64,000 nucleotides of DNA from an uncultured bacterium (GCA_938024995.1 CALJDU010000080.1:1-64000); one strand, 5' to 3'; positions 23,366 through 32,526 are shown, counted from the stretch's first letter. Notes: a model not told the origin generated them from the sequence alone. Translations and numbers: made by a program.

Positions 23366-24667
23366 TCAGAAGAGGAACGCGGCGTTACCGAAGGCGGCGG
23401 TCGCGTCGGCGTTGTTGCCCATGTCCTGAAGGACGCCGGGGCCGACGTCTTCCGCGTCGCCATCGACGAGCGGCTTCAAGAAGAACGGCGCGGGGGAGTT
23501 ATCCGGGCTGGGCTCGACGCTGATGACGACCGCGCCGCCGATGAGGTCACGCGCGGGGTCGATGAAGTCCTGGCCGGGGAAGGGCGGCGTGCCGTTCGGG
23601 CCGGCCGCGGGTCCGCCACCGTCCGAGTCGCCGTTGGCGGGGTCGGTGAAGGTACCGGTCGACACGGGGCCGTCCTCGCCGACGACCCAACCTTCGTAGA
23701 CCCAGCCGGCGGGAAGCGTCGGGAGCGCGAGGCTCGGGGCGCCGACCGAGGGGTCGACGAACCAGACGCCTTGGTTGTAGTCGTCGCCTGCGTCACTGGA
23801 CGGGGTCTCGAGGATGTACGCGCCAGCGGCTTCGGTGAAGTCGGTCCCGAGCGCGGCCGGGTGGATGGTGGTGAGGGGCGCGTCGGCTCCGTCGAAGGCG
23901 CCGGCGACCACGTGGGTCGAGGCGGGCGCCGGGTCATCGCCAATGGCGGGCTCAATCGTGAGGACGAACATGGTGCTGTCTTCGGCGATCGCGCGGTCGA
24001 TCTGGAAGGACTTGGACTCGTCGCCTGAGGTGAGGTCGAAGCGACCGCTCGTGACGGGGCCGTCGCTCGTGATGAGCCAGCCCTCGTAGACGTAGTCTGG
24101 ACCGAGGTCGCCGAGGCCGTTCAGGCTCACGACAAGCTCAACGCTGTCGTCGCTCGCGAAGCCGCACCACACGTTGCTGGATCCCTTTTCGCAAAGGTAG
24201 CCGTCGCGCGAGACCGAAGAGGTCGAGCGCGCGTCCTGGCCGTTGGCGGCGGCGATGGCGCCGAAGAGGTCACTCGCAGCGGAGCGGAAACGCGCGCCAT
24301 GGAACGCGAGGTCGAAGCCGTCCACGTTCGAGACGTCGTAGCTGAAGAGCTGGCAGGCTGCGGCGCGTCGGTTGGTGACGCAGACGCTGTACGAGGTGTT
24401 GATGTACTCAAGCCCGCGCTTGTTCGTGACGCGGATGCCGGAGTCCTCCAGGGCGTTCCACATGCCCGTGGCGGCGTCGCCGTAAATCGTGACGAGGAAG
24501 CCGCCGTAGGCGCGGCGTACATTGATGTCGTCGCCGCCGTCGGCCTTGCCGCCTTCAACGCCGAGGTCTTCATCGATGGAAACTTCTTCGGTGTCGGTCG
24601 CGCAGCCAGTGCTCGCGAGCGCCAGGGCGCAGAAGAGGGAAAGGAACGTCTTGTTCAAGCGGGTCAT
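23366..24667 (-). CDS. Lipoprotein with repeated beta-rich domain, unknown function
   Basis: From ATG 24667 the protein has 433 residues, with the lipobox near ALASTGC. The start is fixed by GGAGG about 6 bases upstream, and the longer frame to 24709 is rejected. An Asp/Glu-rich spacer precedes a folded part. Two halves share the phrase 'YVYEGWLI..DGPV(T/S)(S/T)G(R/T)F' (DYVYEGWLITSDGPVTSGRF and WVYEGWVVGEDGPVSTGTF), so the protein contains a duplicated beta-domain resembling anti-sigma-factor-type exported domains. Function is unknown. The upstream region holds a TACAAT box overlapping an inverted repeat, suggesting it is individually regulated. Confidence 0.68.
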   Translation of the reverse strand: MTRLNKTFLSLFCALALASTGCATDTEEVSIDEDLGVEGGKADGGDDINVRRAYGGFLVTIYGDAATGMWNALEDSGIRVTNKRGLEYINTSYSVCVTNRRAAACQLFSYDVSNVDGFDLAFHGARFRSAASDLFGAIAAANGQDARSTSSVSRDGYLCEKGSSNVWCGFASDDSVELVVSLNGLGDLGPDYVYEGWLITSDGPVTSGRFDLTSGDESKSFQIDRAIAEDSTMFVLTIEPAIGDDPAPASTHVVAGAFDGADAPLTTIHPAALGTDFTEAAGAYILETPSSDAGDDYNQGVWFVDPSVGAPSLALPTLPAGWVYEGWVVGEDGPVSTGTFTDPANGDSDGGGPAAGPNGTPPFPGQDFIDPARDLIGGAVVISVEPSPDNSPAPFFLKPLVDGDAEDVGPGVLQDMGNNADATAAFGNAAFLF

Positions 24668-24745
24668 CAGAGCCTCCAGAGGGTCAAGCGAGTCCAGGCC
24701 TCGCGTCATCTGAGGTCGATATGCTCTACGGATTACGTTGCGTCC

Positions 24746-24766
24746 ATTGTAACGTTTTGAAACGTT
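24746..24766 (-). promoter_or_regulatory. Putative -10 box TACAAT with overlapping operator AACGTTT-N2-AAACGTT
   Basis: On the minus strand TACAAT (24751-24746) lies about 80 bases before the lipoprotein start. A perfect 7-bp inverted repeat, AACGTTT (24751-24757) and AAACGTT (24760-24766), fills part of the spacer toward a weak -35 (ATAGAA, 24774-24769). The region is the most AT-rich in the window. The position suggests repressor binding between the promoter boxes. Confidence 0.5.
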
Positions 24767-24828
24767 CGTTCTATTTAACTGGATGATTGGCGATCTGGAC
24801 CATGGAAAAGCCTTTAATTACGTGGACG

Positions 24829-26649
24829 CTACTCTCCCAGGATCGCCCGCAGGTAGGCTCGCGACTCATCGCAAAGCTGTGTGGGCGTTCCGCTCTCTCC
24901 GACCCGTTCCGCCAGTGGACGGTCCGCTCCGCGATCCATCAGGCAGCCGCTCCCATCACGTTCGTTGTGGAAGACATCGGTCGCGCCAAATGGCTGGGCC
25001 AGGCCCATCGCGTGGCCAAGTTCATGGGCCGCCGTCTCCCCGATCATTGAAGCGAGCGCTGCCGAGGCGCGGCCAACGACCTCGACCCGTTCCGGCGCGC
25101 CGCTCCCGTTCAGCTCAGCCAAGGTCGCGGGCTCGAGCCGGACCGCGTCGAAGAGCCGATCGAAGAGCGGGTCCTCGGAGGGCGCCGTGATCGGTCGCTC
25201 GATCGGGAGCTCCGGGTGCGCTGACCAATAAAGAAACGACTCGATGAAGACGCCGCCATAGCCAGGGAAGCCGTCACGTTGGGTGTCGGCGTTCTGTCCG
25301 CCGATGGCGTCGAACAAGCGCAGGTTCCCGACGTCCTTCCCTGGCGAGGCGTCGCGACCAAAGAGACCGACACCTTCTGGATCGGGGCCGCCGATCTCGA
25401 TCGTCGTGACGCCTTCGGGCGAGACGTCGCGCGGCTCCTCGAGCCGGACCTCCACGCGGTAGTCTCGGTAGAGCGCGGTGATGCGCGCGGCGATGGCGGC
25501 GGGGAGCTGTGCCCGTGCCGCGGAGAGACCAAAGCGCGCCAAGCTGGTGTCGAACTGCGGAAGGAACCGCAACCAGACCACTTGACGAACGGGCGCGAGC
25601 GCGAGCTCCACGTTGACGCGTGGACCGATGACCGTTCGGCTATCGCTCACCAACGTGGGCGTCAGAGACCCGAAGAACGTCCCGCTCGCCGTTCCGAAGA
25701 GCTCCGCGGTGAGTCGGCCATCGCGGGGGATCGCGGCGAGTCGAAAGAACGCGCCACGGTCGTCGTGCTCCGGAACGATCTCGTCGCGGATCGTGATGAG
25801 CTCTCGGCCGCGCACTTCGCCTTCGAGCATCAACACCGCGGTCGCGTCGTCGCCGGCGCGGCCCAGCAGACCGGCGCCGAGGATGCTCACGAGCGACTCC
25901 ACCGACGCGGCTTCGGGATCGAAGCCAAACACCTCTGGTAAGCCGAACTGGAGCCTCGTCTCGACAAGCTCGGTGCGCTCGTCATCGCGCGCGAGCCACA
26001 TCGACCCGTCGAACGTCCCGGGCGCTCCGACGGCCGAGCCAAACGCTGGCGCGAGGGGCGCGATACCGCGGTCGCGGCTGCTGGGATCCAGAAGGGACGC
26101 GGTCACGCAGGCGTCGACCGGGAACGCCGGTTCATCGTCGTCCGGCGTGAACGTCCCCATCGCGCAGAGCTCGGGCGCGCCCTCGCTCTCGCTCCTGAAG
26201 CCGCCGCCGCGCAACACGATCGCGTCCCAATAGTGCACCGCCCCGCTCGGGGCCGCGTTGAGCCGTAGCGGGAAGCTCAGCGCGAAGCGAAGCGAGGTGG
26301 AGAGAGGCTCGCTCTCGAGCGCGCCGTCCAAGCGAACGATGACATCACGTGAGACGGGCATCGCGGCGCCGTCGGTGGCCGCGCGAACGAGCTCCTCGCT
26401 GATCAAGAACATCTCGCGCTCCGCCATTCGCGGGAGCGAGAAGGTCGCGCCGTCGACCGAGACGTCTAAGACCGCGTCGAACGGGATCTCCGCGAAGCTC
26501 CCGATGACGGCGACCGCGCTCCCGCCCGTCAAGATGGAGGGGCCCTCCACGCGATCCAGTGAGACACGCGCGAGCGGTGGCGGAGTCGGCGTGGGGCACC
26601 CGCTCAGGAGCACCGCGAAACCAAGAGCGAGGAGAAGGGAGCCGCGCAC
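24829..26649 (-). CDS. Lipoprotein with metzincin-like C-terminal domain lacking the third His
   Basis: The 606-residue protein starts with GTG and has a lipobox LLSGC. Most of it is beta-rich and unrecognised. Near the C-terminus is AAHELGHAMGLAQPFG: His542, Glu543, His546 and Gly549 match the metzincin HEXXHXXGXXH motif, but residue 552 is Gln where the third zinc-binding His should be. A Cys-Leu-Met-Asp stretch about 20 residues later could be the Met-turn. It may use another ligand (an Asp or His follows in ATDVFH) or be inactive. It lies upstream of the 23366 lipoprotein but is separated from it by that gene's own promoter. Confidence 0.7.
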   Translation of the reverse strand: MRGSLLLALGFAVLLSGCPTPTPPPLARVSLDRVEGPSILTGGSAVAVIGSFAEIPFDAVLDVSVDGATFSLPRMAEREMFLISEELVRAATDGAAMPVSRDVIVRLDGALESEPLSTSLRFALSFPLRLNAAPSGAVHYWDAIVLRGGGFRSESEGAPELCAMGTFTPDDDEPAFPVDACVTASLLDPSSRDRGIAPLAPAFGSAVGAPGTFDGSMWLARDDERTELVETRLQFGLPEVFGFDPEAASVESLVSILGAGLLGRAGDDATAVLMLEGEVRGRELITIRDEIVPEHDDRGAFFRLAAIPRDGRLTAELFGTASGTFFGSLTPTLVSDSRTVIGPRVNVELALAPVRQVVWLRFLPQFDTSLARFGLSAARAQLPAAIAARITALYRDYRVEVRLEEPRDVSPEGVTTIEIGGPDPEGVGLFGRDASPGKDVGNLRLFDAIGGQNADTQRDGFPGYGGVFIESFLYWSAHPELPIERPITAPSEDPLFDRLFDAVRLEPATLAELNGSGAPERVEVVGRASAALASMIGETAAHELGHAMGLAQPFGATDVFHNERDGSGCLMDRGADRPLAERVGESGTPTQLCDESRAYLRAILGE

Positions 26650-26654
26650 GCGTT

Positions 26655-26660
26655 ACGCTA
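26655..26660 (-). promoter_or_regulatory. Putative leaderless -10 element (TAGCGT)
   Basis: On the minus strand TAGCGT ends 5 bases before the GTG at 26649. No Shine-Dalgarno is seen. Confidence 0.45.
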
Positions 26661-26726
26661 GCAGCGAACGGAGCGCGACGCGATTCAGACCTCGTTCGCG
26701 CACGACGGCTTCGATTTGGCAGGGAC

Positions 26727-29159
26727 TCAGCCGGGCCAGCAGACCTGTTCGCGCGGGCCGTCCACGGTCTCGGCGAGCACGCACGCGAACCCTGCGTTGC
26801 AGTCGCCGGGTGCGCAGCTCACGGAGCAGACCGTCAGCGCGGCGGTCCCGACGCAGAACGTCCCGAGCTCGCAGTCCGCGCTACGGCTGCAACCGACGCG
26901 TCCGCAGAGGCCACCGGTCGCCGGCGCGACGCAGTCCCGCTGTCCGCCGCACTCCTCGGAGGACGAGCAGGGATCGCCGTTCGGGCGTTCCCCGCGCCGT
27001 CCACAGATGCGCCCTTCGAACGCCCACTTGCACGCCTCGGTGCTACGGCAGTCACTGTTCACGCGACATGTCGCGGCGCACAGTCCGAGCGAGCTGTCAC
27101 AGCGATGCGCCGCGGGGCAATCAGTGTCACGCGCGCAGGTGGCCGAGACGCACACGTCGTCTTGGCAGAGATCGCCGCGCGGACAATCGCGCGTGAGGGT
27201 ACAGCCTTCGACCTCTTCCACGGTCACGGTGCCGGTGTACGGGCTCGCGCCGTCACGGAAGCCGTAGACGCGAAGGTAATAGCGCCCTGCACCGGTGACG
27301 GTTTGCTCGATCCGTTCGGGGGACCTCGCGGAGACGGAGCGCGCGATGACGGTGGCGCCATCCGGAGCCAGGAGCTCGATGTCGATGTCGCCTGATGTGT
27401 AACTGAGGTCGATGCGGACGACGCTCGGGCGCGCGGCTTCGATTCGATAGATGTCGTCGTCTCCCGCGCAGATAACTCCTTCGATCGGTGCGCCGGCGGG
27501 TCGCGCGGTCGCGGGGACATCATCGGGCTCGAAGCTATCGTCTGCGCAGCACGCGTCCGCCGTGCGCGTGACCCCGAGGTCGTAGTCGTTGGTCGCGCCT
27601 CGGAACCCGTCTACGCGCGCGACGATCACTCCGGCGCCGCGGGCGCAGTGGGTCGCGACTTCACGGTCACCGCTCCCGCTGCTGGTCGTCAGGATCCCCC
27701 CGTCGGCGTCGAGAAGAGTTAGGTTGAGGTCGCCGTCGACCGACGAGAAGCCATCGATCGTGACCTCGATCTCGTCCCCGAACGACGTCTCGATCGCGAA
27801 GTGATCGCGCGCGTCGCAGAGCGCGCGATCGGTGAAGCCACCCACGCCCATCGAGAGGACCACGTCGGTCGCGGTCGCGATATCGTCGTCTTCCTCCAGG
27901 TCGTCGTCCACGCACACCGGAGGAGGGTCGCTACAGGCGGCCTCGGCGTCGCCGCATGAACGAACGCTGGTCCCCTCGATGGTCGCTTGCGCGTCACAGG
28001 TGCCGCGCTCACACGCATCGCATCGCGGGAGGCATACCGAGCCTCCCGCGGCGGGAGCGCACGCGCCGCTTAGGCAGTCCGCGGAACGCGCGCACGGCTC
28101 GCACGCCTCGATCGTCGGGGTGGGCGCGTTCCCCAAGAGGACGACAGACTGAACCGCGCTGTCTGTTCGGTGGTCGCACAGAGCGCCGGTCGCGTCGTCG
28201 TTGTCGGTCGCGGAGACTAAGAAGAACACCTCACGTTCCTCACCTTCCGGAACGTCTAGCGCGAAGGATCCGGCAAAGACATCGTCGGCCACGACGCGGA
28301 GCTCGACCTGAGCGAAACGCGTCACGTCCGGCGCGCCGAGGTCGTCGGGCGCCTCGGTCGACCAATAGAGCAGCGGGGCGTCGCGCAGGCCTTCGGCGTC
28401 AGTGACCCGTGCGCGGACCAATCGCTCCCGGACGCGGCTCCCGTCCAGCGGAGAGAGCACCTCGACAACGGGATCGGCGCCATCGCACTCGGCTGGTGCT
28501 TCGGTTCGGAGCACCGCGACATAGTCGTGCGGAGTCGGCGGGTGCGTCTCGTCTTCTGCCTCGAAGGCCAGAACGTGGCGCTGGGATGCAGCGATTTGAT
28601 CTCGGGTGGGGCACCACCGGAAGTCCGCGCTCTTGGGTCCGGCGCGAGTGATCGTCGCGCCGATCGGGAGCGGCTCACGCTCGCGAATGGTCACCTCCTC
28701 CGAGTCGGCGTCGCGGACCTCGAGCGCGAGTTCAAGGCAGGGCGTGAGGCTGAGGTCGATCGTCCCGCCCACGCCAGGGCTCACGAAGACTGGCGTGGCG
28801 TCCGCGGGAGGCAAGACCGTGACGACCAGGTTCTCGCTGTCGAGCACGGCGCCGTCGCGGACGACGGAGAAGCGAAGCTCCTGGGGGCCCATGTGACTGA
28901 CGAGCGGCGTGTAGCGGAACTCCGCGCCGAGCGGCGTTCCCGAGAGCGTGTAGACCGACTCGAAGCTCGCCAGATCCGAGAGCGCCTCAACACGATAGGT
29001 CACGGTTAGGCCATCTGGATTGTCGAGCCCGAGGCTCAGGCGAAGCGTCGCGCCTACCTCGACCGTCGCCGGCGTGAGCGGGAGGAGGTCGACGTCGCTT
29101 CCCGGGTCGCACGCGATGAGCGCGCACGCGCTGAACACAACAATCAGAAAGCGAGGCAT
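26727..29159 (-). CDS. Large lipoprotein with Ig-like, PPC-like and Cys-rich EB-type domains
   Basis: From ATG 29159 the protein has 810 residues with a lipobox ending LIAC. The N-terminal third looks like cadherin/Ig-type beta-sandwiches (VTYRVEALSDLASF, GPQELRFSVV). The middle holds two PPC-like domains, each opening with an E-D/P-D motif: LEEDDDIATATDV...DHFAIE and FEPDDVPATARPAG...DDIYRIE, ending YYLRVYGF. The C-terminal 170 residues are Cys-rich repeats of the 'C..D(C/T)DCP....C....C' EB/dickkopf type (ATCARDTDCPAAHRCDSS). A 100-residue upstream frame extension is rejected because the lipoprotein signal begins at 29159. It is likely a large surface binding protein. Confidence 0.75.
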   Translation of the reverse strand: MPRFLIVVFSACALIACDPGSDVDLLPLTPATVEVGATLRLSLGLDNPDGLTVTYRVEALSDLASFESVYTLSGTPLGAEFRYTPLVSHMGPQELRFSVVRDGAVLDSENLVVTVLPPADATPVFVSPGVGGTIDLSLTPCLELALEVRDADSEEVTIREREPLPIGATITRAGPKSADFRWCPTRDQIAASQRHVLAFEAEDETHPPTPHDYVAVLRTEAPAECDGADPVVEVLSPLDGSRVRERLVRARVTDAEGLRDAPLLYWSTEAPDDLGAPDVTRFAQVELRVVADDVFAGSFALDVPEGEEREVFFLVSATDNDDATGALCDHRTDSAVQSVVLLGNAPTPTIEACEPCARSADCLSGACAPAAGGSVCLPRCDACERGTCDAQATIEGTSVRSCGDAEAACSDPPPVCVDDDLEEDDDIATATDVVLSMGVGGFTDRALCDARDHFAIETSFGDEIEVTIDGFSSVDGDLNLTLLDADGGILTTSSGSGDREVATHCARGAGVIVARVDGFRGATNDYDLGVTRTADACCADDSFEPDDVPATARPAGAPIEGVICAGDDDIYRIEAARPSVVRIDLSYTSGDIDIELLAPDGATVIARSVSARSPERIEQTVTGAGRYYLRVYGFRDGASPYTGTVTVEEVEGCTLTRDCPRGDLCQDDVCVSATCARDTDCPAAHRCDSSLGLCAATCRVNSDCRSTEACKWAFEGRICGRRGERPNGDPCSSSEECGGQRDCVAPATGGLCGRVGCSRSADCELGTFCVGTAALTVCSVSCAPGDCNAGFACVLAETVDGPREQVCWPG

Positions 29160-29245
29160 ACGCGCCGAGTGTGGATCGGCGTCAGCGTGCGCGCCAGCAT
29201 GTGCAGGGGCGTCCCGTTCCGCTGGCGTCGGTGCCGGGACGCTCT

Positions 29246-29251
29246 TAGCCT
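29246..29251 (+). promoter_or_regulatory. Putative leaderless -10 element (TAGCCT)
   Basis: TAGCCT ends 7 bases before the GTG at 29259, which supports that start over in-frame starts from 29169. Confidence 0.45.
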
Positions 29252-29258
29252 CTCGCCC

Positions 29259-30341
29259 GTGACCCGCCCCGATACGATCTCCCCGCGCGACGAAGAGCGT
29301 CTCGACGCCGCGCTGACCCACTACCAAACGACGTATCCCTTGTGGGATCTCGAGGGGTATCGAGACCTCGTGAACCATGGGCCCATGGCCTCTGAGGCGC
29401 TCGTCGCGCTGGGCCGCGCGGACGCGCTCGAGGCGCTTCGCGGTTGGTACCACCCTGACCATCTCCGCCCGTTCGAGGTTCCTTTATCGGCGGAAGGGGT
29501 CGACCCGGTCGCGAGCAGGGGGGACTTCGCGACGTTGCCTCAGCAGACGCGTTGGTTTCTCGATGTGGTGCGTGAAGAGGACCCGCTCGATGTGGTGCGC
29601 ACGTGGCTGCCGCGCTTGATGCCGGGCGCGCTCGCGTCAGCGCTTCACGGAACTCTGCGGCTCGCGCACGGCGTCCGCGCGTATCAGCGAGCGGCGAGTG
29701 AGATCCGCAGAGACGAGATCGCGTTCGCCTTATCGCTCTTCTCGTCCACGTATCTGTCGACCCCCGGTGAGGCCGGCGCGACGCCCTCGTTGGCTTCGCT
29801 CGACGCAGTCGCATCGGTCCCGCGGGTGCCGGACGATGAGCGCACGCCCGGCCTCATCACGCATCGGGTCCAGCAGGTCCGCGCGGTGAATGGCTTTGCC
29901 GAAGCGGTCGAGAAGATCGATGTGAGCGGTGACCTCGGGGCCCAGCTCTCCTCGCTGACCGGGTGGGCCGCTCGCCGTCTCCTCGCCGAGCGAGCGGCCC
30001 GAGGCGCGTACCTGCACGCGACGACCTCCACGGCCGCGATTCGTCTCTTGCTCCCGCTCTTTTCCGAAACGGCGCAGCGTCAAATCGTCGCGGAGCACGT
30101 ACGCGCGCTCATGGCCGTGCACGCTGCATACGACACCGAAGCGGAACTCCAGGACGAAGGAAAGCGAGCGCTTGAGGAAGCGCCGAACGTTCCGGATGCA
30201 GAGCTTATCGCGCGCGCGGTCGCGTCGGAAAACGACCACGTGATCAAGCTGACCGAGGCCGTTCTTCGCGAGGACGCGATCTCGGCGGATCCCGCGCGAC
30301 GCGCGGCGGTCATGTTGGAGATCCACGCGTCAGTCGCGTGA
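29259..30341 (+). CDS. Questin oxidase-like (DUF4243) protein
   Basis: From GTG 29259 the protein has 360 residues. It carries the hallmark phrases of the questin-oxidase-like family: LVNHGPMASEALVALGR early on, then TWLPRLMPGALASALHGTLRLAHGVRA. The fungal enzyme cleaves an anthraquinone ring; bacterial members are mostly uncharacterised, so the reaction cannot be assumed. It is cytoplasmic (no signal peptide) and mostly helical. It diverges from the large lipoprotein at 29159, and its last 32 bases overlap the end of the minus-strand FHA gene. No natural-product cluster is nearby. Confidence 0.72.
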   Translation: MTRPDTISPRDEERLDAALTHYQTTYPLWDLEGYRDLVNHGPMASEALVALGRADALEALRGWYHPDHLRPFEVPLSAEGVDPVASRGDFATLPQQTRWFLDVVREEDPLDVVRTWLPRLMPGALASALHGTLRLAHGVRAYQRAASEIRRDEIAFALSLFSSTYLSTPGEAGATPSLASLDAVASVPRVPDDERTPGLITHRVQQVRAVNGFAEAVEKIDVSGDLGAQLSSLTGWAARRLLAERAARGAYLHATTSTAAIRLLLPLFSETAQRQIVAEHVRALMAVHAAYDTEAELQDEGKRALEEAPNVPDAELIARAVASENDHVIKLTEAVLREDAISADPARRAAVMLEIHASVA

Positions 30342-31272
30342 CGGGTCCAAGCTCTCCTTTTACCGAGCTTGAGGCGGACAGCGAGAGCGTCTTCAAGGCG
30401 GGGTACGCTGAGAGCCATTCCGCGCGAAGCGAGACAGGGCACTCGTAAGCGTCGGGCTTCCCGCGGGGCCCGATGCGAAAGCTCGCGTGGTCATTTAGCG
30501 TGATCAACTCGAGCGGATGGGGAAGGAGCGTGACGTGGTGCACTTCGGCGGCGCGTTCGTCGTGCGTCGGGAGCAGAGCGAGGGCGAGCGTCAGCGCGCG
30601 GGCGGCGACATGCCGGAACACGTTCGGGAGGCGAAGGACGAGCGATCCGTCATGCACGCTCGGGGCGAACGCCTTGAGCAGAGTCGCGCCCTGCGGGAGC
30701 GGTGCGAAGATCGAGAGCGCGAGGTCGACCGCAGCGATCGGATCTTCTTCGCGCGCGAGAAGCGCGCAGGCCTTTGCGATGAGCGGTTCGACAGCGGTCT
30801 CGCGCACGTCGCGGTGGGCCGTGACCGGATGTCCGCCAAGCGAGATCACGTCGCCATCAGCGAGCCCGCGCTCAACGTTGTCGCGCGCGAAGAGCGCACC
30901 CTCGCGGACCGCGAAGTGAACGCCGCAGATCTCACGGTCGAAGAGCAGCGGTGTCACACCGCCGAGCGCGTCAACCAAGGCCCAAGAGAGACTCTCGAGG
31001 TAGAGAAGCGTCTCGTCGCCAATGAGGATGCCATGTCCCGACGCTAGCGGATGCGGATCGCCGATCGTACGCCTCCCGTTCGTGAGGTACGTCCCGCCGC
31101 TGCTTCCCCGGTCGATGACCACGACCTGACCGTCCGACTGCTGGATGATCTCGCAGTGCCGTCGCGAGACGTTCCCGCGCGGAATGATGAGGTGGTTGCC
31201 GCGCCCGCGACCGATCCGCAGTGATGTCTTCACCTCGAGAACGGGCGACCGTCCGGGGAGGGCGAAGAACAC
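30310..31272 (-). CDS. FHA-domain protein
   Basis: The 320-residue protein starts with GTG just 6 bases after the VWA gene stop, so the two form an operon. Residues about 15-90 are a forkhead-associated domain, which binds phosphothreonine: SLRIGRGRGNHLIIP, NVSRRHCEII and GSSGGTYLTNGRR contain the expected Arg, Ser-Arg-Arg-His and Gly-Gly-Thr (Asn is usual) positions. The remaining 230 residues are not recognised. Partners could be substrates of the two Ser/Thr kinases in this window, an inference only. The 3' end overlaps the convergent questin-oxidase-like gene by 32 bases. Confidence 0.82.
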   Translation of the reverse strand: MFFALPGRSPVLEVKTSLRIGRGRGNHLIIPRGNVSRRHCEIIQQSDGQVVVIDRGSSGGTYLTNGRRTIGDPHPLASGHGILIGDETLLYLESLSWALVDALGGVTPLLFDREICGVHFAVREGALFARDNVERGLADGDVISLGGHPVTAHRDVRETAVEPLIAKACALLAREEDPIAAVDLALSIFAPLPQGATLLKAFAPSVHDGSLVLRLPNVFRHVAARALTLALALLPTHDERAAEVHHVTLLPHPLELITLNDHASFRIGPRGKPDAYECPVSLRAEWLSAYPALKTLSLSASSSVKGELGPVTRLTRGSPT

Positions 31273-31278
31273 GCCGCG

Positions 31279-32514
31279 TCAGATCAGAACGCTGTCGCAG
31301 CCAAAGGCGACCTCGACGTCCACGTCGCCTTCGCGCTCGAAGAGTCCGCGCGCGACATCGCAGGTCGCGGGACAGAGCAGCACCTGAGTCGGCGCCGCGT
31401 CGTTGTCGTAGTACCAGCCGCCGGCTGGTCCACACGCGGCCGCGCCGCCTGGAACCTTTCGGAGATCGGTCGCCATTCCGGCGGACGTGAGAGACACGTT
31501 CACTTTGTTCGGGTCGAGCGTCATTCCGTCGGGGGGCGCGGGAAGATCGATCTCGCAGCTGACGCGCGCGGTGTCTTCGACGGTCGTCGCGACCGCGTTG
31601 AAGAAGGGCGTCCACGCGGCCGCGCCATCGCAGATCTTGGCGCGCACGCCACCGGTGCTCTCGACGAGCGCGGTGTAGTTCGGGCCTGAGCTGGCGGGGC
31701 AAGGTTCGCTGACACAGTCGTCGGGGTTTCGGAACTCGCAGGTCACGTCCGGGTTCCGCTCATCGCCCCAGCCGTAGAGGCCGTTGAAGGTGTAGCCATC
31801 AAAGAGGCCACCCCAGCTCGCGTCGAGAATGCCTGGCGGCAAGGTCGTCCCGTTGAAGGGGTTGCTGCCGCCACGGAAACGCTCGAAGTCGCTCGGGGAC
31901 AAGCGGGAGTCATCGTCGCTGACGACCACGATGGTTTTGGTCGCGTCATCACGGAGCAGTTCACGCCAGGGCCGACCGCCGCGGGACTCGCCGTCCATAA
32001 AGCCGTCGGTCTGCCCGAGGGTCCCGAGGAACTGCTCGAAGGGCTGCGTGCTCTTGATGTCCGCGCTGACTTGAAAGAAGCGCTCACCGTCTCCGCAGCG
32101 ACTGTCGCCCGCGAGCGGAGGCGCGACGCAGACGGGGTAGCGGCCGTCGACGCCGTCAGGACCGCGGAGCGCGATCATGATCACGCGGTAGTCGAGACCA
32201 CTGCGCGCGATCTGGTCCGCGAAGTTGTTGATGCCGCGGGTAAGCTCATCAATGGCGGGGCGCATGCTCGACGAGTTGTCGACGACCCAGATGATGTCCA
32301 CGGGCGCGCGGCCGACCTCGGCCATCGCGTTCGAAGTGGCGCACGCTCCATCGGGATTGAAGGTCGTGTCCGTGTTGGTGTCCCGCGTCACGGTCGTGTC
32401 GATCGACGTGTCGCTTTCCCCGCCGCTGTCGCGACGCGGACGATCGTCATCGCCACATCCTGTGAGCGAAAAGGCCAAAGAAAGAACAAGAAGAAGAAAG
32501 CCCGCGCGGGTCAC
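31279..32514 (-). CDS. Lipoprotein with von Willebrand factor A domain
   Basis: The 411-residue protein has a lipobox FSLTGC and an Asp/Thr/Ser-rich spacer (about 22-52). The VWA domain follows: VDIIWVVDNSSSMRPAID carries the DXSXS metal-ion-dependent adhesion site. The other MIDAS residues plausibly come from ...GFMDGESRGG and VVVSDDDSRLSP, and DYRVIMIAL is a core strand. The C-terminal 120 residues contain several Cys and end in a small beta domain. It is exported and lipid-anchored; VWA proteins mediate metal-dependent protein contacts. It is co-transcribed with the cytoplasmic FHA protein. Confidence 0.82.
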   Translation of the reverse strand: MTRAGFLLLVLSLAFSLTGCGDDDRPRRDSGGESDTSIDTTVTRDTNTDTTFNPDGACATSNAMAEVGRAPVDIIWVVDNSSSMRPAIDELTRGINNFADQIARSGLDYRVIMIALRGPDGVDGRYPVCVAPPLAGDSRCGDGERFFQVSADIKSTQPFEQFLGTLGQTDGFMDGESRGGRPWRELLRDDATKTIVVVSDDDSRLSPSDFERFRGGSNPFNGTTLPPGILDASWGGLFDGYTFNGLYGWGDERNPDVTCEFRNPDDCVSEPCPASSGPNYTALVESTGGVRAKICDGAAAWTPFFNAVATTVEDTARVSCEIDLPAPPDGMTLDPNKVNVSLTSAGMATDLRKVPGGAAACGPAGGWYYDNDAAPTQVLLCPATCDVARGLFEREGDVDVEVAFGCDSVLI

Positions 32515-32520
32515 GTCGAT

Positions 32521-32526
32521 GGCTTA
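32521..32526 (-). promoter_or_regulatory. Putative leaderless -10 element (TAAGCC)
   Basis: On the minus strand TAAGCC ends 6 bases before the GTG at 32514. The last base differs from the TANNNT consensus. Confidence 0.4.

Noticed and set aside
28859..29462. Upstream extension of the large lipoprotein to 29462
   Set aside because: It overlaps the divergent questin-oxidase-like gene, and the lipoprotein signal starts at 29159.
29259..32514. Secondary-metabolite cluster around the questin-oxidase-like gene
   Set aside because: No polyketide synthase, cytochrome P450 or methyltransferase lies nearby; the neighbours are FHA and VWA proteins.
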